Of a DNA stretch of 64,000 nucleotides, positions 8,396-20,000 are shown piece after piece (positions within the stretch are counted from its first letter, which is position 1; every line of letters starts with the position of its first letter). The notes beneath the pieces are model-generated. The model worked only from the letters and a program-made list of their open reading frames with translations. It ran no database searches and was not told the DNA's origin. The position numbers and the translations under genes are program-made. The stretch is from Candidatus Woesearchaeota archaeon (GTDB taxonomy: Archaea > Nanobdellota > Nanobdellia > Woesearchaeales > GW2011-AR9): positions 260,440 through 324,439 of the forward strand of contig CAMAVK010000002.1 of NCBI GenBank assembly GCA_945861715.1, written 5' to 3'.

Positions 8396-10096
8396 ATGGA
8401 ATTTATGAAGGTTGCATTGCTGTTTGAAGAGCTTGAGAAAACAGCATCCGGTAATGATTTGCGTGATTTGCTTTCTGCTTTTTTGAAGGATTTGTCTGAG
8501 GAGGAAATTTCTGTTGTGGTGTATCTTTGTTTGGGTCGTTTGGGTCCTGAGTATGATGATATAGTATTAGGGTTTGCTGAGAAGACAGTCTTGAAGGCGC
8601 TTTCTCGGGCGAGTGGGGTGAGTGAGAAGAAAGTTGATTCGTTGATGGTAACGCTTGGGGATGCGGGGCTTGTTGCAGAGCAGGTTTTGGCTCGCAAGTT
8701 AACTACACTCGTGCCGGTTGAGTCTCTAACTATTCATGATTTGTATGCTGGTTTGATTAAGATTTCTCATGTTAGTGGGTCTCGAAGTGTTGAAGCGAAA
8801 AGTGATATTTTGGTATCGCTACTTGGTCGATGTAGCGGTGTTGAATGCAAGTATGTTGTTCGTATTGCGCTTGGAACTATTCGTTTAGGTATTGCTGAAA
8901 TGACTGTTGTTGATTCTCTTGCAATTGCATTTATTGGTTCAAAGAAAGATAAGGTAGATGTTGAACGGGCGTATATGGTGTGTCCTGATTTGGGATATAT
9001 TGCATCTGTATTACAATCGCAGGGTGTTGGTGGGCTTTCTAAGATTACTGCTACTGTTGGACGGCCTGTGAAGATGATGCTTGCACAGCGAGTTACAGAT
9101 TTAGATCAAATTGAAGAGAAGATGCCGGGGTCTGTGTTGGTGGAAGCAAAATATGATGGTGAGCGGGTTCAAGTTCATAAGTTAGATTCAGGGGTGGTGC
9201 GTTTATTTTCTCGACAATTGCAAGATATTACGTTGCAGTTTCCGGATTTAGTTGCAGCTGTTTCTACTCATTTGAAATGTTCATCTTGCATCGTGGAGGG
9301 AGAAATTTTGGCTCTTGGTGAAAATGGTAGGCCACTTGCATTTCAAACGTTGATGCAGCGACGACGTAAGAATGATATTGCTGATTATGTTTCTAAAATT
9401 CCGGTGGTGTTGAAATTATTTGATGTGTTGCTTGTTGATTCTGTCGTTGTTATGGGTCATCAATTGGTTGAGAGAAAAAAGTGGTTAAATGCAATTGTTT
9501 TGCCTGGTGGAGCGATGGAGCTTGCTACAAATATGGTCATGGATGATGTGTATGAAATTGATACCTATTTTCGTTCTATGTTGGATGCTGGTTATGAAGG
9601 AGTCATTGTGAAAAGTCTTGATGGATCGTATCAAGCGGGTCATCGAGGATGGAATTGGATCAAATGGAAGAAGGATTATGCTGGTGAGTTAGTTGATACG
9701 TTTGATGTTGTGGTGATTGGTGCGTTTCATGGGAAAGGCAAACGTAAAGGTGGGTATGGTGCATTGCTTTGTGCGGTGTATGATTCGGGTTCTGAGAAAT
9801 TTTTATCGTTTTGTAAGTTGGGTACTGGTTTAACGGATACGGTGTTAGAGGGATTGAATACTGTGCTTGATGGTAATAGGGTGAAAGAGAAGCCTAAGAA
9901 CGTTGAGAGTGGTGTTATTGCTGATGTGTGGTTTTCGCCAATTGTGGTGTGTGAAATATCGGGTGCGGAAATTACTCGTAGTCCATCACATGCGTCGGGA
10001 TTTGCATTGCGGTTTCCCCGGTTTTTGAAATTTCGGGAGAAGAAGGCTACGGATGCCACAACACTTGTTGAAGTAAAAGAGATGGGTGTTAAGTAG
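8396..10096 (+). CDS. lig: ATP-dependent DNA ligase
   Basis: This 566-aa protein is an archaeal/eukaryotic ligase-I-type enzyme that seals nicks in replication and repair. An N-terminal helical DNA-binding domain (about residues 1-210) precedes the nucleotidyltransferase core. The adenylated lysine lies in motif I, EAKYDGERV (K252). Motif III (LFSRQLQDIT), motif IIIa (LKLFDVLLVD), motif IV (EGEIL), motif V (EGVIVKSL) and WIKWKKDY are all present in order, followed by the OB domain. Length is typical (about 560-610). It has its own promoter and is probably expressed separately from the upstream ribosomal cluster. Valine, glycine and TTG codon usage looks like that of its neighbours. Confidence 0.95.
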   Translation: MEFMKVALLFEELEKTASGNDLRDLLSAFLKDLSEEEISVVVYLCLGRLGPEYDDIVLGFAEKTVLKALSRASGVSEKKVDSLMVTLGDAGLVAEQVLARKLTTLVPVESLTIHDLYAGLIKISHVSGSRSVEAKSDILVSLLGRCSGVECKYVVRIALGTIRLGIAEMTVVDSLAIAFIGSKKDKVDVERAYMVCPDLGYIASVLQSQGVGGLSKITATVGRPVKMMLAQRVTDLDQIEEKMPGSVLVEAKYDGERVQVHKLDSGVVRLFSRQLQDITLQFPDLVAAVSTHLKCSSCIVEGEILALGENGRPLAFQTLMQRRRKNDIADYVSKIPVVLKLFDVLLVDSVVVMGHQLVERKKWLNAIVLPGGAMELATNMVMDDVYEIDTYFRSMLDAGYEGVIVKSLDGSYQAGHRGWNWIKWKKDYAGELVDTFDVVVIGAFHGKGKRKGGYGALLCAVYDSGSEKFLSFCKLGTGLTDTVLEGLNTVLDGNRVKEKPKNVESGVIADVWFSPIVVCEISGAEITRSPSHASGFALRFPRFLKFREKKATDATTLVEVKEMGVK

Positions 10097-10197
10097 TTTT
10101 TTTGATGCGAAAAGTTGGTTTTTCTTTGTTAAGGGTTTAAATAGGTTTTGTTTTGGTGTTTTTTGCACGTGAAAATGGATGTTGTTAAAAAGTAATG

Positions 10198-10206
10198 TTT
10201 ATAAAG
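10198..10206 (+). promoter_or_regulatory. TATA box of the first pilin-like/effector cassette
   Basis: TTTATAAAG lies 22-30 bp upstream of ATG 10228. It falls inside an in-frame upstream extension (ATG 10195), which shows that the extension is not translated from this promoter. Confidence 0.7.
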
Positions 10207-10227
10207 GGAAATGAGCTTATTTTAGTT

Positions 10228-11055
10228 ATGTACCAACGAGGTCAGGTGACGGTGTTTGTAGTTATAGGTCTATTAGTTCTAGGAGTCTTTGTTGGAGTGT
10301 ATTTTTTGGTTTCTTCAGGTGTGACTTCATCCGTTGAGGGTGAGACGGGTGGGAGTGATGTTTCTTCATCTAAAGATTCAGTTGTGAAGTTTGTTGAAAA
10401 ATGCATTAATGAGCAATTAATTCTCGCTCTTGATGCTACCTCTCGTCATGGAGGTACATTATTTCATGTTGATGGTGATTCCGTTCTTCTTTCTGATAAT
10501 TTTGTGAAATATGCTTATTCTTCAACAATGAAAAATGTGGATAAGGTGATGTTTGAGGAATCTATTGCATTATATGTGGATATGTCTTTGCCTTCTTGTG
10601 TTGGTAATTTTTCTTCTTTTTCTTCTACATCGGTTGGAGTTGTCTCCCTTGGTGTTAATAGTAAACATGACATGGCCTTTTTGCAAACTCAAGGTTTTTT
10701 GCCATCAGATTTTAAAAGCCAAAGTAAAGTACAAATTAGTCCCAACTCAGTTCGAGTTGATACTGTTTTTCCTCTTGAGATTAAGCAGGGAGATGATGTT
10801 TCTAGAATAGAGTCTTTTACTACCAGTGTTCAGTCGCCATTAGGGTTAGGTATTGAACAAGCAAATGAAGTTGTTTCTTCGCTATCTCAGTCGAAAAAAT
10901 TGGATTTAGCGGTACTCGCTCAAAATAAGGGTTATACTCGTTTGATGTCGATTGGAAATGAAAAGTATATTCTGAGTTTTTATTTTGAGGATAATTCTGT
11001 TCCTTCATATATGTTGTTTGCAATTGATGGTTCTTCATGGGGTGATTCTTCATGA
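10228..11055 (+). CDS. Pilin-like membrane protein with GQVTVF N-terminus, partner of the giant protein
   Basis: This 275-aa protein starts MYQRGQVTVFVVIG, followed by a single hydrophobic helix (about residues 9-30), then an extracellular domain of about 245 residues. The RGQVTVF start resembles archaeal class III (type IV pilin-like) signal sequences of the form [KR]GQ-(I/V)S but lacks the usual Glu at +5. Two Cys residues (KCINEQ and PSCVGN) could form a disulphide. The start is set by the TATA box at 10198. Its stop codon overlaps the giant gene's ATG (ATGA), so the two are translationally coupled. An equivalent gene (25410) precedes the second large exported protein. No catalytic motif is visible; a role as assembly or anchoring partner is inferred. 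Confidence 0.75.
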   Translation: MYQRGQVTVFVVIGLLVLGVFVGVYFLVSSGVTSSVEGETGGSDVSSSKDSVVKFVEKCINEQLILALDATSRHGGTLFHVDGDSVLLSDNFVKYAYSSTMKNVDKVMFEESIALYVDMSLPSCVGNFSSFSSTSVGVVSLGVNSKHDMAFLQTQGFLPSDFKSQSKVQISPNSVRVDTVFPLEIKQGDDVSRIESFTTSVQSPLGLGIEQANEVVSSLSQSKKLDLAVLAQNKGYTRLMSIGNEKYILSFYFEDNSVPSYMLFAIDGSSWGDSS

Positions 11056-14000
11056 AGTTAAGGGGGGGGGGATATGGAATTATTTTGGTTCTACTTATTC
11101 TGTTCTCTTTTGCCTTTGTTAGTTTTGGTGATGTGGGAACGGGTGCTGTTGATAATCCAAATGCAAATGCCGGATCTGATTCATTTGGTAATGAGGTGTT
11201 TAATACACCAACTAATCAGTGGACAGCACAAGACGTGTTTAAAGCATTTAGTGATCCAAATATTGATCGATCGAAATTATTTCAAAATTTAGTTCAGCGT
11301 CCGGATTTGATTAAGGAGAATGCCGATGCACTTGTCCAATTTATGGATGATGATCCGGGTATGTATATTGATCCAAATTTTCGTCAAGTAGCAGATACTG
11401 TATTTCAAGATAGTACTCAGGGAACTAAGCAATTAGCAAAACGCGCCAATATGGCAAAAAAGGCTTTTTCTCAGTCTGTTAAGCGTCAAACAAATAAGAA
11501 TGTAAACGTTGAGAAAACTGAGGTTCAATCATATGACCCTGTTAAAGAGCAAGTTGTCGCGGCAAATAAAAAAGTATCATTAACCCAATTTAAACAAGAT
11601 GATACGGTGGAATATTCAGAGCAGGTTGTTACAATCAAAGAAGCAACTGGAAATGAGATTTCTATAGGTGGTACTGGTGAGGCGTCCATTGATAAAGTTG
11701 AGACAACTGTTGAAGGTGCACCTAGTGAGTATGAGGTTCATGAAGGTAAGAGTTGTGCTGATACTGAATTATCTGATGAAGAGCGGTCATTAGGCTGTAG
11801 TCAAGGTTCTATGCATACGTTTCAATTTGAGCAAAGGGTGGGTGGAATTGGTAGTGGTTCTGGTGATTCTGTCGATGTAGATTTGTCGCCTGGTGCGATT
11901 AAGGTTAAAGGAAAGGTTAGGGGAAGTACAACGCTTGCTGATGGTACTGATATTTCGTATAATTCTCGTTCTGGATCGGTAACGGTTGAAAGTTCTGGGG
12001 ATGTGAAAGCTGATGATGCTACTATAAGGGTTGTTCGTAAGGAAGGAGAATCTGAGCGGATGCTTCATCTTGATGGGCGATTTGAAACTAAAGGAAATGA
12101 CGTATTGCTAGAAAGTTATGATGGTAAAGAATCTAAAGTAAGTATTGTTGAAGAAGGAAGTGAAAAGGCGTTTTCGGTTTCATCTCAGGGAGGGAAAGTA
12201 GCATTTTATGATAATAGTTTACCAACTGACTCAGTATTTGGGCGAAAAAGTGGTGGAGTGGATTCATTTTCTGATTCCGAACTTACAGGTCGAGTTTATA
12301 GGCAGGAATATGCTGGTTCGACAATTATTGCTACTCGGGGTATTGCAGAGTCCCATGTATCACATGTGGATTCAATGGGTATTCCATTTGGTACCTCGCT
12401 TGATCTTCCGTCTGTAACCGGTAAGGGCTCTGAATTTAAAAGTGATGTTCGGGTAGAAGCAGGTCGGGTGGAGTATGATATTTCTGGCCGTGGTGTTGTT
12501 GAGGATAGTTCCAAGGTCATTGAAACGAAACAAAAAGGTGTACATATTAGTCAGGCAAGGTCATCTACTCTTGATGTACTCAAAACAGAATGTAGTGGGT
12601 GTGGAGTTGGGGATTCTCTTCTTACAGTCTCTACAAAAACACTTGCCTCTGAAACAGAGATTGGTTTTATTCCCGCCATTGGTGGAGATAGGGGGATCAC
12701 CGCCGGTGTTGTAGGCGGTTCTGTTACAGTTGATTATGTAATGGGTAGTGATTCAAAAATACATCCGCAAGTTGATTTTGATGATATTGCTCAAGCACAG
12801 GAGAATAATGTTATTACGCCCACAATTGTTTGTTATGGGGGAGATACTTGTGGTGGAGTTATTGATGGTCAAATCGTATATGAGACATCTCAAAATGGTG
12901 TGCTGCAAGCAGCTGCTGTGACTACGAATCCGGTGCAAGGCTTGGGAAGAGAGTATCTTGTGGTAGAGGATGATACAACTGAAAAGGCCTATACACTGTT
13001 TGAAGATTTTATACAACGCGGCGGGGTTTTAGATTCTCCAGTAAGTGATCCTCAAGTAATTGGGTTGGTTGCGAAGATATCTGGTATTGATTTGAATGAG
13101 TATCAAGGAAATGAAAATTATAAATTGCATTTGCAGAAGTCTATTTCACTTTCTTCTGTTCAAGTTCCTGGCCTACAAAATTCTCTTATCGATAATGGTA
13201 TAGTGGTTGATGCTCAGGGTGCGTGTCTTAGTGTTGAGTGTTCTGTAATAGTTGCTGAGTTGGATACAAGTTCTGATCAATATAGAGATCTTGTTGCGCT
13301 TCGAGCTAGTAGTGCTCGTGTGCGTTTGGAGATGATAGCAGCTGAGATGGCATTACGTGAAGCAAATGGTAAAGATACAAGTGATTTGAAACAGGTGTAT
13401 GATCATGAAGAAGCACTTACTTTGTCAGATCAAATTGAAAGTCGAAAGCTTGGCATTGAGCGCTTGCAACAGTATGCTTATACTCCTGAAGAAGAAATAG
13501 TGCTTTCTGAAGCCGAAGAAATCGGTACACTGCAAAAAAAGGCGGCTCAGGATAGAGCTATTGCTCAAGCCGAGATTAGTGATTATGAAGCACGTTATCA
13601 AAAGATGGAGAAGTCAGCACGTTTAAGTGCGGAACTTAGGATGGGTGCTAATTGGGCTAAAATTAGTGAGGATGAGAGAAAACTTGCAACGTTGCGGGTG
13701 TTGAGTGATGACAATAGTTGGCGAGAAGGTGTGGAGAATCCAGAAGATTTGCGAAATATGATCCATTTTGCAAAGAATCGTTATAACCATGCCAATGAAC
13801 AATTAGGAAAATTACAGATTAGGCGGGATGCTCTTGCTTTACAAACACAAGATGAGTTGTTAAAAGCAGAAATGTTGCGAATATCTGGTGATGCTGCTGG
13901 TGCTACAAAAGTTTATCAAAAATTACAATCTGATTTAGAGGCCGATGAGGGTTTAGAAATTTCTTTAGGTGGTGTTACAAAGTTAGATGCTGTTTCAAAG

Positions 14001-17000
14001 CAAAAGTTTGCTGCTGCTATGGGATTGAGTATGGTTGAGGCAGGATATTTGGATCAAGCTGCTCAGGTGGTTGAGGGTCTTGATGTTACTATTCCAGAAG
14101 TTAGAAATCTTAAGTTAAAGGTTCGGGATGTTGAGATAGATTCAGATTACGTTACAGAGTTGAAATTATCTGCTTCTCGAGATCGGATGGATGCTGTTGA
14201 TAATGCAAATACTCTTGAAGGTCAAATTGCTATGGGTCATTGGAAGGAAGCCGAGGCCATGGCCAATAAAGAAGGGTTATCGGTTGGTGAAATTATTGTT
14301 CGCGAGGGATGGGCAGGTGCTCAACGCCTTAGTTTTACGTTATTAGCGGATTGGATTGGTGAAAATGAAAATGAAAGAGCTCATAATGGAAAATTAGCTA
14401 ATGCTGCTCAAATGGAAGGATGGACTTCTGAGTGGGAAGGCTGTCGAAAAAACATTGATTGTAACATTCGTGAAACTAGTTTATACAAAGAATATGCACC
14501 TTATCGGTGTAAGTTAGATAAGGTTGATTGTTTTGAAGGTAAGGCGCAAGAAGTGGCTATCAAATCAAAGCAACAAACAAGTTTTCAGACGGCTGATGAT
14601 TTAAAACAACTATCAAATACCTTAAATTATGGTTCAGGAGTTAATGCCAAGAAAGAGGATAGAGAAAAAGCTCTTGCTATTTATAAAAAAACTCTCGATG
14701 AGGGTGCTGGTGATTATATTGCTCGAGTGGGGTTAACGGGTGTTGAAGTTGCAAGTGTTGCATTAGCTCCTATGTTTGGTGAAAAGTTTATTGCTCAAGG
14801 TGTTGAGGAGATTCCATTTGCAATTAAAAATTGGGTGGGTGCGGGTAAGGTAGGACTTGAAGATATTGCTGCAACTCGTCGTTTGATGAAGGCTGAAAAA
14901 GCAGTGCGGGAAACTGAACGACTTATTGATGTGGCAGCCGATAGTTCTATTCGAGCACGCCAGCTTGAGAATGCAGTTAATGCGCGAGTTGAGTTATCTA
15001 GAGCAGAAATAGCGTTTGATCAATTAAAAGAAGTACGTAGAGTGTCTGAACGTGCAGAAGTCGATGCAGCAGTGGAACATGCGCTTCGAAGTGCTGAAAG
15101 AGTTAATTTTTGCGAAGGGGGTGTATGTAGAACACTTAAAGATGATATTAGACAGAAAACTCAAGGTTTGGTGAAGGATCCCGCCGTTTTACGTAAGCAA
15201 GCAACGGAGGCAGAAACAGCTGGTCGTGTTGATTTGGCAGAGGGATTACGTAGGAAAGCAGAGTTTTACGAGGTAGAAAAAGTAAACGCAAGGGCATTAG
15301 AGGCTCAAGCAAAAGCGATTGCTGAGGCGTCAAAGGCAATTCGAGTGGCTCAGGGGTTAAGTGAAAAACCTAGTCTTCGGGAACGTGTTGTTTCTGTTTT
15401 TTCAGTACCAAGCCCAGACTCGCAGGTTGTGACGGTGGTTAAACAATCTGATGAAGTACGTAGCAAAGCTCAAGATATGTTAGGTTTAGCAACTGATGTT
15501 GAAAGTATTGACTCTTCTTTAGCAACTAAGTTAAGAGAAGAAGCGAGTCAACTTGCTATTCAAGCTGTACGTATTGAACAAAAGGCCGGTGTTACTCCAA
15601 CTGATTTATCAAGGAATATGGATTCCATTACTGCACAATCTACGTTGGCTCGTTCTATTAATTTAAATGAAGCAGCAATTGCCAATTTAGAACAGTTCAG
15701 TTCTGATATGCGTACGAAATTGCAATCTTCTGGGTCGGTTAAAGAAGTTACTCGAGAAGTATCGGATAATTTGGTGAAACAAGGATTTAATTCTTTAGGT
15801 GATGTGGATGCGGAAGTTGCGCTGTTGCGCAGTCATTCAGCTGAATTAGGAGTAGAACTTGAAAGAATAAATTTGAATGTGGATAAAAATATTGAGGTAC
15901 AATCGGCTAGCTCACTTGCTACCTCGGATGCGTTATCATCGCGTGCGGTGGGTTCATTTAGTGATTGTCCTTTGAGAGTTGTGAGTGCTGGTGTTGCATT
16001 ATCTGGTACTGCAATCTCAGTTGGCATGGCTGATGCTTTGCCCGTGCCTTGTAATGATCCACCTGTAAGTGTCATACTTCGACCTAGGAATTTAATGTCT
16101 GCAGTAGCTATTGAAGGAAATAGTGCCGCTGTTTTAGTGCCTCGATTACCCGAAGAAAAATTTCCTATTGTTAGGCCACGTGGTGCTGAGCGTGTTTCGG
16201 GAGAAAGAACGAATGTTGTTGCTTTTAAACAACCTATTGATAAGGTTGATAATGGGATTACTCCAAGGGTTGAGGGGTTAGCTCCAGAAGGGTTTGATTC
16301 GAGTGTTGCTGATAGTTTGGATTCTCGTTTAGATAATATTGATGGTCCTCCAATTCGTTCATCGGATAGTTTTCCTGATGAGGTTACGGGTTCTGATTTT
16401 TCTCTTGTTGAACCGATTACTCACAAAGAAGTATTAGCTGCTCGGGATCGTAATTTTAGACCACTTCAATTAAGTGCTGAGGGTGGTTCTATTGAACAAT
16501 CTACTGCTCATTTTGTTTTAAGAGATAATCAGCTTGTTCCTATCACATCTGAAGCTGAACTTGCAGGGTTGAAAGATGGTCAACTTTTATTTAGTGCATT
16601 GTTAGATTATGATGGGCATGTTTTTGGTTATTCTCCTGCGATTATCCGGGATGGAACATTAGTTCGAGGCCCGGAAGCGGCTAGTGCTATTTCATCAGGG
16701 TCTGGTGTTGTTGAGAATAAAATTGTTCTTCAAAGATTTAGCGAGTTAAATTCAGAAGTTTCTAGTCCTATGACCGATACTGAATCTGTTTTGGCTGGTG
16801 TTGCACCGTGGAAAGATGAGTTTGCGATCCAACCAACATTAGGTTTGGCTGATTTGGATGCAGCAAGGGTTCGTGTGTTTGATCCAATTGGTGCTCAGGT
16901 GGATGTGCTTGGAGCGGCTGGCGATAAGGCTGCGTTTGCAAATGCATATACTCCTATTAATACAAGGTTACGTTTAATTGATTCTGATATTCAAAAGACG

Positions 17001-20000
17001 GCTGAGGAAATTGCGCGTCTCAAAGAAGGTGGTAATGTTGATGTTGCTCGAGTTCTTGCACTTGAAAATAAAGTTCGTGAGTTGAAGGCACAGAAAATGA
17101 GTGATATCAATGCGTTGTATGAACTTGATTTTAAAGGAATGGTTAAGCAAGGAATTATTCCTGAAGGAGTAGCTACTGAGTTAGATAAGTTGCGAGTAAC
17201 TGCGGCTCGTGATGTCATTGATGATTTATTGTTGCATGATCCAGTTGTAGTTAATAAAATTGTAAATTCACAGAAGTTTAGAGAATTGAAATTGTTGAAT
17301 CCTAAGATGTCTGATGATGCACTGCTTGTAAGGTTTGCGAAGGATAATATTGAAATTAAAAAAATAGGGTCTGATGGACTGCCTAGCGATGCAGATATAA
17401 ATTTAATTGGTCCTGATTCGGTATTGACAGATGTATTTCCTACGTTGCGTGATAGATTTAGATCGATTGTTAAGACAGAAGGTCCGCAATTAGAGTTATT
17501 ACCTTTGTCTAAGAATGGTCTTGATCCTACAAAGGTTGCTTCAAATAGACTTGATGGGGCTTCTCTTCTTAATCCTGAGGTTATGCCAAACGCTCGAGAG
17601 TGGTTGTATCGACTCAATGGTCAGAAGGCAGAGATATCATCGGAAGATGCACTTTCACAATTATTGTATCATATGACAGGGTTTGAAAAAACTGAAGATT
17701 TACGAACAAAATCTAAGTATTATGTCAGAGCTATGTCTGAAAAGTTTCGTGTGAATGCGGAGCTGGATGCATTGCGAAATACATTAACTTCCCAAGCATT
17801 TGATCGTGCGGCTAAAAATGGTGTTATTGGTGTTCCACCTGAAGTAGCTGATTATTCTATTGATTTAGCTGTTGCTGAAGTTGCAAGAGCTAAAAATATT
17901 ATTGGGGAAGATGAGTTTACCACATTTAAAAAGGCTCATCAAATCTATAAAGGGGATGGTGCTGCAGCGCTTGAAGGGTTGAATAAAGAAGCATTTGTTA
18001 CCCAGATGTCTTCTGATATGAATCGATTTATTGATTCTCCAGATATGTTATCTACTTGGCGTAGCTTGAATGCTCCACTTGACACAAACTTGGAAAGTAT
18101 TGTATCTGATGCTCGGCGTGCGCTTTCTGATGGGTCTGATACTGGAAGTCGTGCGTTTGTTGCACGATATGATCAACATACTCGTGATTATTTGATTTCG
18201 AAATTTGAGCAAGCGGGCGTGACTCCTGATGGTGCTCGTAGATTGGCTGATCATAGTTTTGAAGAATTATTAGAAGCTGAGTCGGATATGGATTTATTTT
18301 TGCTTGGGAATGATCTTGGGGCTGTTGATGGTGATAGAATCATGGCTGTTCTTGCTGATGCTAATGAAGATTTCAAGGCGTTGAATTTTCGAGTTCAAAA
18401 AATCAAGTATGAGAAAGCAAGTGGGAAGAGTTTGGATGAATTAGTTACTGCTGTTCCAACGCCTGTACGTGATACGGTTGAAATTCCTGCTGTGAAGTTC
18501 CCCGTGCGAGGGGTAGTTGATGGTGGCGCTGTTTCTACTGCTGTTCGAAATGAGCAGATTGTTGTTGATTTGAAAGCGCGAAGTAAGGATTTAGGAATAG
18601 AAGTGTCAATTGGTTCTCAGGGAGAAGTTGTTGTGAGAGTTGCACCTGGTTCTCAAGGTATACGCCCTGAAGTTCGAAGTGCTCTTGATGAACTTTCATT
18701 AAATGGGGAGAATGTACAGGTGAGTGGAGATGTCGGTCCAGTTGCGATGCGAGGTACGCCGGTTGCTGATCTTAGTAGTGGCGGCAGAGTTGTTCCTGTA
18801 TCAGGAGTTTCTGTAACACCTGGTGTGCGGGATGTTCGAAATTTAGAGTTTAGTCGTTTTGGCGGAAGGAATACCATTGATGGTGAGAAGGCACAAGAGG
18901 TGTTGAATTTTGTTCACGATATTCCTGCTTCACAGCAAGCGAAATTGCATGTGAGTCGCGATAAGAAATTGCTGATTATCGAGGTGAATAATCCCGGGAC
19001 GTGGGAGAGTAAATTATCAGTAGGAGCTAGACAAACTTTGCGGGAAGCAGGTGTGACGGAGATTCAATTCAAGAGTCCGGGTGATGGTGTTCTTCGTGAA
19101 ATGAAATCTGCTACGGGTGCTAAGAGTTTAGATAAGAATGTTCCGTTACAGGGTCTATTTGGCCAATTTGGTTTAAGTGGTACAGAAAAGAGATCTTTAA
19201 TTGATTCTTCCCTTGCACCTGGGCTTGAGGCGAAAGTGAATGGCTTTGATTCTGTTGCCCAAGTGAGTGGTGATGGATCCAAGGCTAGAATAGGTGTTGT
19301 GGATCCAGTTGCGCTGCGTGGAGCACCTATAGCTGAGAGTGGATCTCCGAGGGTGTTACCGGTAGTCGGTGAGAAGACTATTGTAAAATCTGTTACTCCA
19401 CAAAGTCGAGTGGATCATAATATTCAGAGTTTTAGTGCGGATGATTTTTGGACTGTTCATTCTGATACTGTAAATTCTGTGACTGGTTCGCGTTATGTTC
19501 AAGTTGACGTTGATAGCCATGGTCAATTGTTGCCTGTTGGTCAGGATGGGTTTAAGGTGACATTACGAAATGATTTGAAGACCGGTCAGTTTGTTGTAGT
19601 ATCTGATGCGTCGTCACGGGGTTTGAGTGCTGAAGCGAGAAAGGTACTGGACGATACTGTTGTTGGTCTTACTGAGAGTGGGGTTGGGAAGGTTGAAGTT
19701 CCAGTTGTGGTGCCAGTTGCAGTTCCTCCGGTTGCACTTCGTGGTGTTCCTGTAAATTCACCTGGGCGAGTAACACAACCAGGTATTCCATCCACTGTTC
19801 GGAACGTAGATGCTCTTGGTGATTCATCTTCTCAAATACGTACTATTGTTCTGACAGGTACATCAGAGCGAAATTTAGAGGATGCAATCAGTACTAAATT
19901 GTATCAACGTCAGGTACAGAGTCAATCAAATCAGAATTTTGTTGGTTCCTATGTTAAGGTCAAAGTTGATGAATTAGGTAATGTGGTTGATAATGGAAAA

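Noticed and set aside
17370-17420. Nucleotidyltransferase motif in the giant protein (GSDGLPSDADINL)
   Set aside because: The GS to DxD spacing is too short for a convincing NTase signature and flanking helices do not help; left as unassigned.
16991-17617. 208-codon antisense frame in the giant gene
   Set aside because: It is Ser/Thr/Asn-rich, mirrors the codon bias of the sense strand and has no promoter.
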